Shown here piece after piece: positions 4,771 through 6,190 of a stretch of 6,190 nt of DNA. The first letter of the stretch is position 1, and every line of letters starts with the position of its first letter. A program made the position numbers and the translations under genes. Origin of the DNA: Nanobdellota archaeon (lineage in GTDB: Archaea > Nanobdellota > Nanobdellia > Pacearchaeales > GW2011-AR1); contig JAHIEM010000081.1 in assembly GCA_018901625.1 (NCBI GenBank), positions 1-6,190 of the forward strand, read 5' to 3'. The notes under the pieces were generated by a model. It was not told the DNA's origin. It saw nothing but the letters and a program-made list of their open reading frames with translations, and did not search any database.

Positions 4771-4940
4771 CCTTTCTAAGAAAGGCGATTGCGAATATTG
4801 AAACTAATTTATGTTAGGCTCTTGTTTCCTCGTGAGGACTCGAGGAAATTTGGGACAAATTTCACTCTTGAAACGACGAACCTCGCAAGGTGAAGAGTCG
4901 CAAATGAGCCGAGGATGGTGGGAACATCAGTTCCTTTTTA
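4771..4940 (+). ncRNA. Structured RNA E2, related to E1, with a terminator
   Basis: The segment starts with CCTTTCT-A-AGAAAGG (4771-4785), then CTAA/TTAG (4804-4817). The closing stem pairs TTGTTTC (4822-4828) with GAAACGA (4870-4876), and encloses GAAATTTG (4845-4852) with CAAATTTC (4856-4863). GGCTC (4817-4821) can pair with GAGCC (4906-4910), which would close most of the molecule. ACCT-CGCA-AGGT near 4880 is a further small hairpin. The segment ends with GGAAC-ATCA-GTTCC (4921-4934) plus TTTTTA, a convincing terminator that sets strand and 3' end. Compared with E1, the flanking sequence and closing stem are kept, the C-G pair becomes U-G, and the inner hairpin is different sequence. That pattern favours a conserved RNA over a DNA repeat. 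Its function is unknown. Confidence 0.62.
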
Positions 4941-4975
4941 TTAGTATTAAGAGAGAGCACTTTTAGTTTAGTGTT

Positions 4976-4997
4976 GGGGGTGGGTGGTCGGGAGGGG
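4976..4997 (+). other. G-quadruplex motif upstream of the AbrB/PIN operon
   Basis: Four G tracts (GGGGG, GGG, GGG, GGGG) are separated by loops of 1, 5 and 1 bases, a canonical quadruplex pattern in an otherwise AT-rich region. It lies on the coding strand about 48 bases before the operon TATA box. Whether it folds or matters for transcription is not known. Confidence 0.55.
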
Positions 4998-5040
4998 TTT
5001 ATGAGGTGATGATTTTTATTTAACCAATTTATTCAATCGA

Positions 5041-5090
5041 AAGGTTTATAAGTAAGCATACCTTACAATAAGAAAGTAGGAAACAGGAGG
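5041..5090 (+). promoter_or_regulatory. Promoter, candidate operator and Shine-Dalgarno of the AbrB/PIN operon
   Basis: TTTATAAG (5045-5052) predicts transcription start near 5075. GTAAG-CATAC-CTTAC (5052-5066) is a perfect 5-bp palindrome between TATA box and start, and AAGGT/ACCTT arms (5041-5045, 5060-5064) overlap it. Both suit autorepression by the antitoxin. Unlike genes C and D, this operon has a leader with a strong AGGAGG (5085-5090), 9 bases before the ATG. Confidence 0.6.
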
Positions 5091-5099
5091 AAAACAAAA

Positions 5100-5369
5100 A
5101 TGGCAGTTGAAATGATAAAGATGTCTTCGAAAGGGCAGATAGTAATACCACAAGGCATAAGGGCAGAAATATGTGCTTCAGAAGGAACTATGTTCGCAGT
5201 AGTTAGCGGAAGAGATAGCATAGTCCTAAAGAAAGTTGCAATGCCTTCAAAAGAAGAGCTAATCTGCGAACTTAAAGAGATAGCAAAAGAAGGAAGGAAG
5301 AGATTAGAAGCAAAAGGTGTTAAAGAATCGGATATACCTAGTATAGCAGAGAAATCAAGAAAAAGATGA
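5100..5369 (+). CDS. SpoVT/AbrB-type antitoxin
   Basis: This is an 89-residue protein. Residues about 5-46 contain the swapped-hairpin AbrB DNA-binding domain: MSSKGQIVIPQGIRAEI, a loop, GTMFAVVSGRDSIVLKKV. SKGQIVIP is the signature. The Lys/Glu-rich helical tail (about 50-89, SKEELICELKEIAKEGRKRLEAKG) would bind and block the toxin. The stop codon overlaps the toxin start (ATGA), so translation is coupled. Start choice is firm because of the AGGAGG 9 bases upstream. It is expected to repress its own promoter, probably with the toxin as co-repressor. Confidence 0.9.
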   Translation: MAVEMIKMSSKGQIVIPQGIRAEICASEGTMFAVVSGRDSIVLKKVAMPSKEELICELKEIAKEGRKRLEAKGVKESDIPSIAEKSRKR

Positions 5370-5767
5370 TAACAAAAATAGTATTTGACACGAATGTGTT
5401 AATCTCTTCTACCCTGTGGGATAATAGCGTGGCTCAGAAATTTTTGTTTAAGTGTATAAAAGAAAATGTTCAAATCTTTTCTTCTCAGGAAATAATCGAA
5501 GAGTATAAAGAAATTCTGGCAAGAGATTTTGATTATAAAGAGCAAGAAATAGGAGAAATATTTGAAAGAGTCCTTCAATTTTTAAATTTAGTAACTCCAA
5601 GCAAGAAAGTTGATGTTGTCAAAGAAGACCCTGATGATAATACAATTATAGAGTGTGCTTTGGAAAGCAAGGCAGAGTATATTATCTCTTACGATAAGCA
5701 TCTTTTGAAGCTTAAAGAATTTCAGGGAATAAAGATAGTTAGACCTGAAGAAGCTTTGGGGTTTTAG
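5366..5767 (+). CDS. PIN-domain RNase toxin (COG1569-like)
   Basis: This is a 133-residue protein covering one complete PIN domain, a metal-dependent ribonuclease fold. The four expected acidic positions are present: D8 in VFDTNVLIS, E45/E46 in QEIIEEYKEIL, D91 in EDPDDNTIIECAL, and D110 in YIISYDKHLL. The motifs DPDDN...ECAL and the ending RPEEAL are typical of the group annotated as putative toxin of a PIN-family toxin-antitoxin system. It overlaps the antitoxin gene by four bases (ATGA). Its 3' end overlaps the convergent AbrB-like gene by four bases. All catalytic residues are intact, so the toxin is probably active. The substrate RNA cannot be told from sequence. Confidence 0.9.
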   Translation: MITKIVFDTNVLISSTLWDNSVAQKFLFKCIKENVQIFSSQEIIEEYKEILARDFDYKEQEIGEIFERVLQFLNLVTPSKKVDVVKEDPDDNTIIECALESKAEYIISYDKHLLKLKEFQGIKIVRPEEALGF

Positions 5768-5916
5768 AGGTTAGTAGTTTCTAGAATTTCAATAGTTATT
5801 TCTGCTAGAGTTCCGGGGCAGAGTTTATCTTGGAGCAAAGTTGGAACTATAATCACTGCTTGCGAGCCGTGTTTTGCTATTTTCTTGGTTATTGTGAATT
5901 TATTTTGTGTTGGCAT
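5764..5916 (-). CDS. Orphan 50-residue AbrB-like protein
   Basis: I start it at the ATG at 5916, giving MPTQNKFTITKK and so on. The frame is open to a TTG at 5955, but those 13 codons look non-coding. The pattern KKIAKHGSQAVIIVPTLLQDKLCPGTLAEITIEIL (residues about 11-45) follows the AbrB swapped-hairpin plan: strand, small-residue turn, hydrophobic strand ending in IVP, short helix, G-x-L, final strand. It lacks the toxin-binding tail of the 5100 antitoxin and has no toxin partner in the window. It could be a free-standing DNA-binding protein or an antitoxin left behind. Its stop overlaps the PIN gene stop tail-to-tail. I see no clear TATA or Shine-Dalgarno, which lowers confidence. Confidence 0.6.
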   Translation of the reverse strand: MPTQNKFTITKKIAKHGSQAVIIVPTLLQDKLCPGTLAEITIEILETTNL

Positions 5917-5955
5917 TTTTGAAATATAGGTTATATGCTTTGGGGCAACCCACAA

Positions 5956-6074
5956 ATTTACCGAGCGAACGAGGAGCGGAGCAGTCGAATTTCCTATTTC
6001 TGCATCAGCAGACTATTCATAGAGTTGGGGGGTGCCTGCTATTCCGAAAGGGAGTTTTAGAGTATATAAATATA
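5956..6074. other. Short intergenic region between the AbrB-like gene and the IS end
   Basis: It holds a GC-rich stretch with repeated GAGCG/GAGGAGCGGAG words (5961-5981), the hairpin TCTGC-ATCA-GCAGA (5999-6012), and a TATATAAATATA element (6064-6075) that could serve either strand. No gene is supported here. Confidence 0.3.
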
Positions 6075-6190
6075 TGACATCCTCCCCACCCTAAAGGTTT
6101 TTTGCTGAGGCAAAAAATCCGCTGCGGCGGAGTGGGGTTTCCTTATGATGCTCCTCTTGGTTCAAGATATAATTTCTCACTCTCTCTTCC
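6075..6190 (-). mobile_element. Right end of an IS200/IS605-type (TnpB) element with omega-RNA-like fold
   Basis: Read on the minus strand, the sequence ends in GGGTGGGGAGGATGTCA, the well-known 3' terminus of IS605-type elements. CCCCAC (6084-6089) pairs with GTGGGG (6132-6137). Enclosed are TTTTTTGC-TGAG-GCAAAAAA (6098-6117) and TCCGC-TGCG-GCGGA (6118-6131). This is the shape of the right-end RNA (omega RNA) that guides TnpB. The element continues beyond base 6190. The flanking bases below about 6075 would be read as the guide. The exact boundary is uncertain by a few bases. Confidence 0.7.
6091..6189 (-). CDS. tnpB: C-terminal tail of TnpB, partial
   Basis: The last 32 codons of a frame that enters from the right are visible, ending in TAG at 6091-6093 inside the right-end hairpin. 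The peptide contains NYILNQEEHHKE. A Q-E-A/E-H motif near the C-terminus is common in TnpB proteins. Overlap of the coding end with the omega-RNA scaffold is also typical. The catalytic RuvC and zinc-finger parts lie outside the window, so activity cannot be judged. A second frame stops earlier at 6143-6145 and is the main alternative. Confidence 0.5.
   Translation of the reverse strand, partial: EERVRNYILNQEEHHKETPLRRSGFFASAKNL

Noticed and set aside
5005..5011. GTGATGA, a possible box C of a C/D guide RNA
   Set aside because: No CTGA box D follows at a suitable distance before the operon promoter.
4760..5099. Integron attC site: GTTAGGC at 4814-4820 fits the GTTRRRY core
   Set aside because: No RYYYAAC partner lies at the right distance, the equivalent position in E1 does not fit, and each gene here has its own promoter.
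6156..6170. GGTTCAAG, resembling a tRNA T arm
   Set aside because: No acceptor, D or anticodon arms surround it, and it lies in the tnpB tail.
1..6190. CRISPR array
   Set aside because: No regularly spaced direct repeats of 23-40 bases with unique spacers are present. Repeat R copies are about 1.75 kb apart.

Overview
The window looks like a piece of an AT-rich archaeal genome, most likely a DPANN lineage such as Woesearchaeota or Pacearchaeota. The reasons are: an 8-bp TATA element centred 25.5-28.5 bases upstream of the start codon before several genes (leaderless transcripts); a DUF2683-type antitoxin with an archaeal RelE-like toxin; short, mostly unrecognisable genes each with its own promoter; and the end of an IS605-type element. 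The lineage is inferred from gene style, not from a marker gene.

Layout. Bases 31-143 hold a dense cluster of perfect hairpins, including a three-way-junction-like fold, just upstream of a gene for a single-pass membrane protein (179-583). A small two-helix membrane protein follows (649-921). On the minus strand lies a toxin-antitoxin operon (DUF2683 antitoxin 1351-1590, RelE/ParE-like toxin 1080-1349). Then come four separately promoted plus-strand genes without recognisable families: A (1893-2321, probably winged helix), B (2593-2904), C (3041-3385) and D (3545-4759, 404 residues). A second toxin-antitoxin operon follows (AbrB-type antitoxin 5100-5369, PIN-domain RNase toxin 5366-5767). A 50-residue AbrB-like gene is convergent with it (5764-5916, minus). 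The right edge is the 3' end of an IS200/IS605-type element, with a tnpB tail and an omega-RNA-like fold (about 6075-6190, minus).

The long intergenic regions are not empty. Two of them (2368-2517 and 4771-4940) hold related structured segments: they share a sequence block, a small hairpin and a 7-bp closing stem in which a C-G pair becomes U-G, while the inner hairpin differs completely. I read these as two members of an undescribed non-coding RNA family. A separate 42-base repeat (37 of 42 identical) starting with a G-rich run lies upstream of genes A and D, with a weaker third copy before B. Genes A and D therefore share the order repeat - promoter - gene - structured RNA. A 13-bp perfect inverted repeat brackets gene B, and a canonical G-quadruplex motif lies before the AbrB/PIN operon.

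Functionally, the two toxin-antitoxin operons and the IS end mark this as accessory DNA. Genes A-D lie between the two operons, and nothing in the sequence gives them a proven function.
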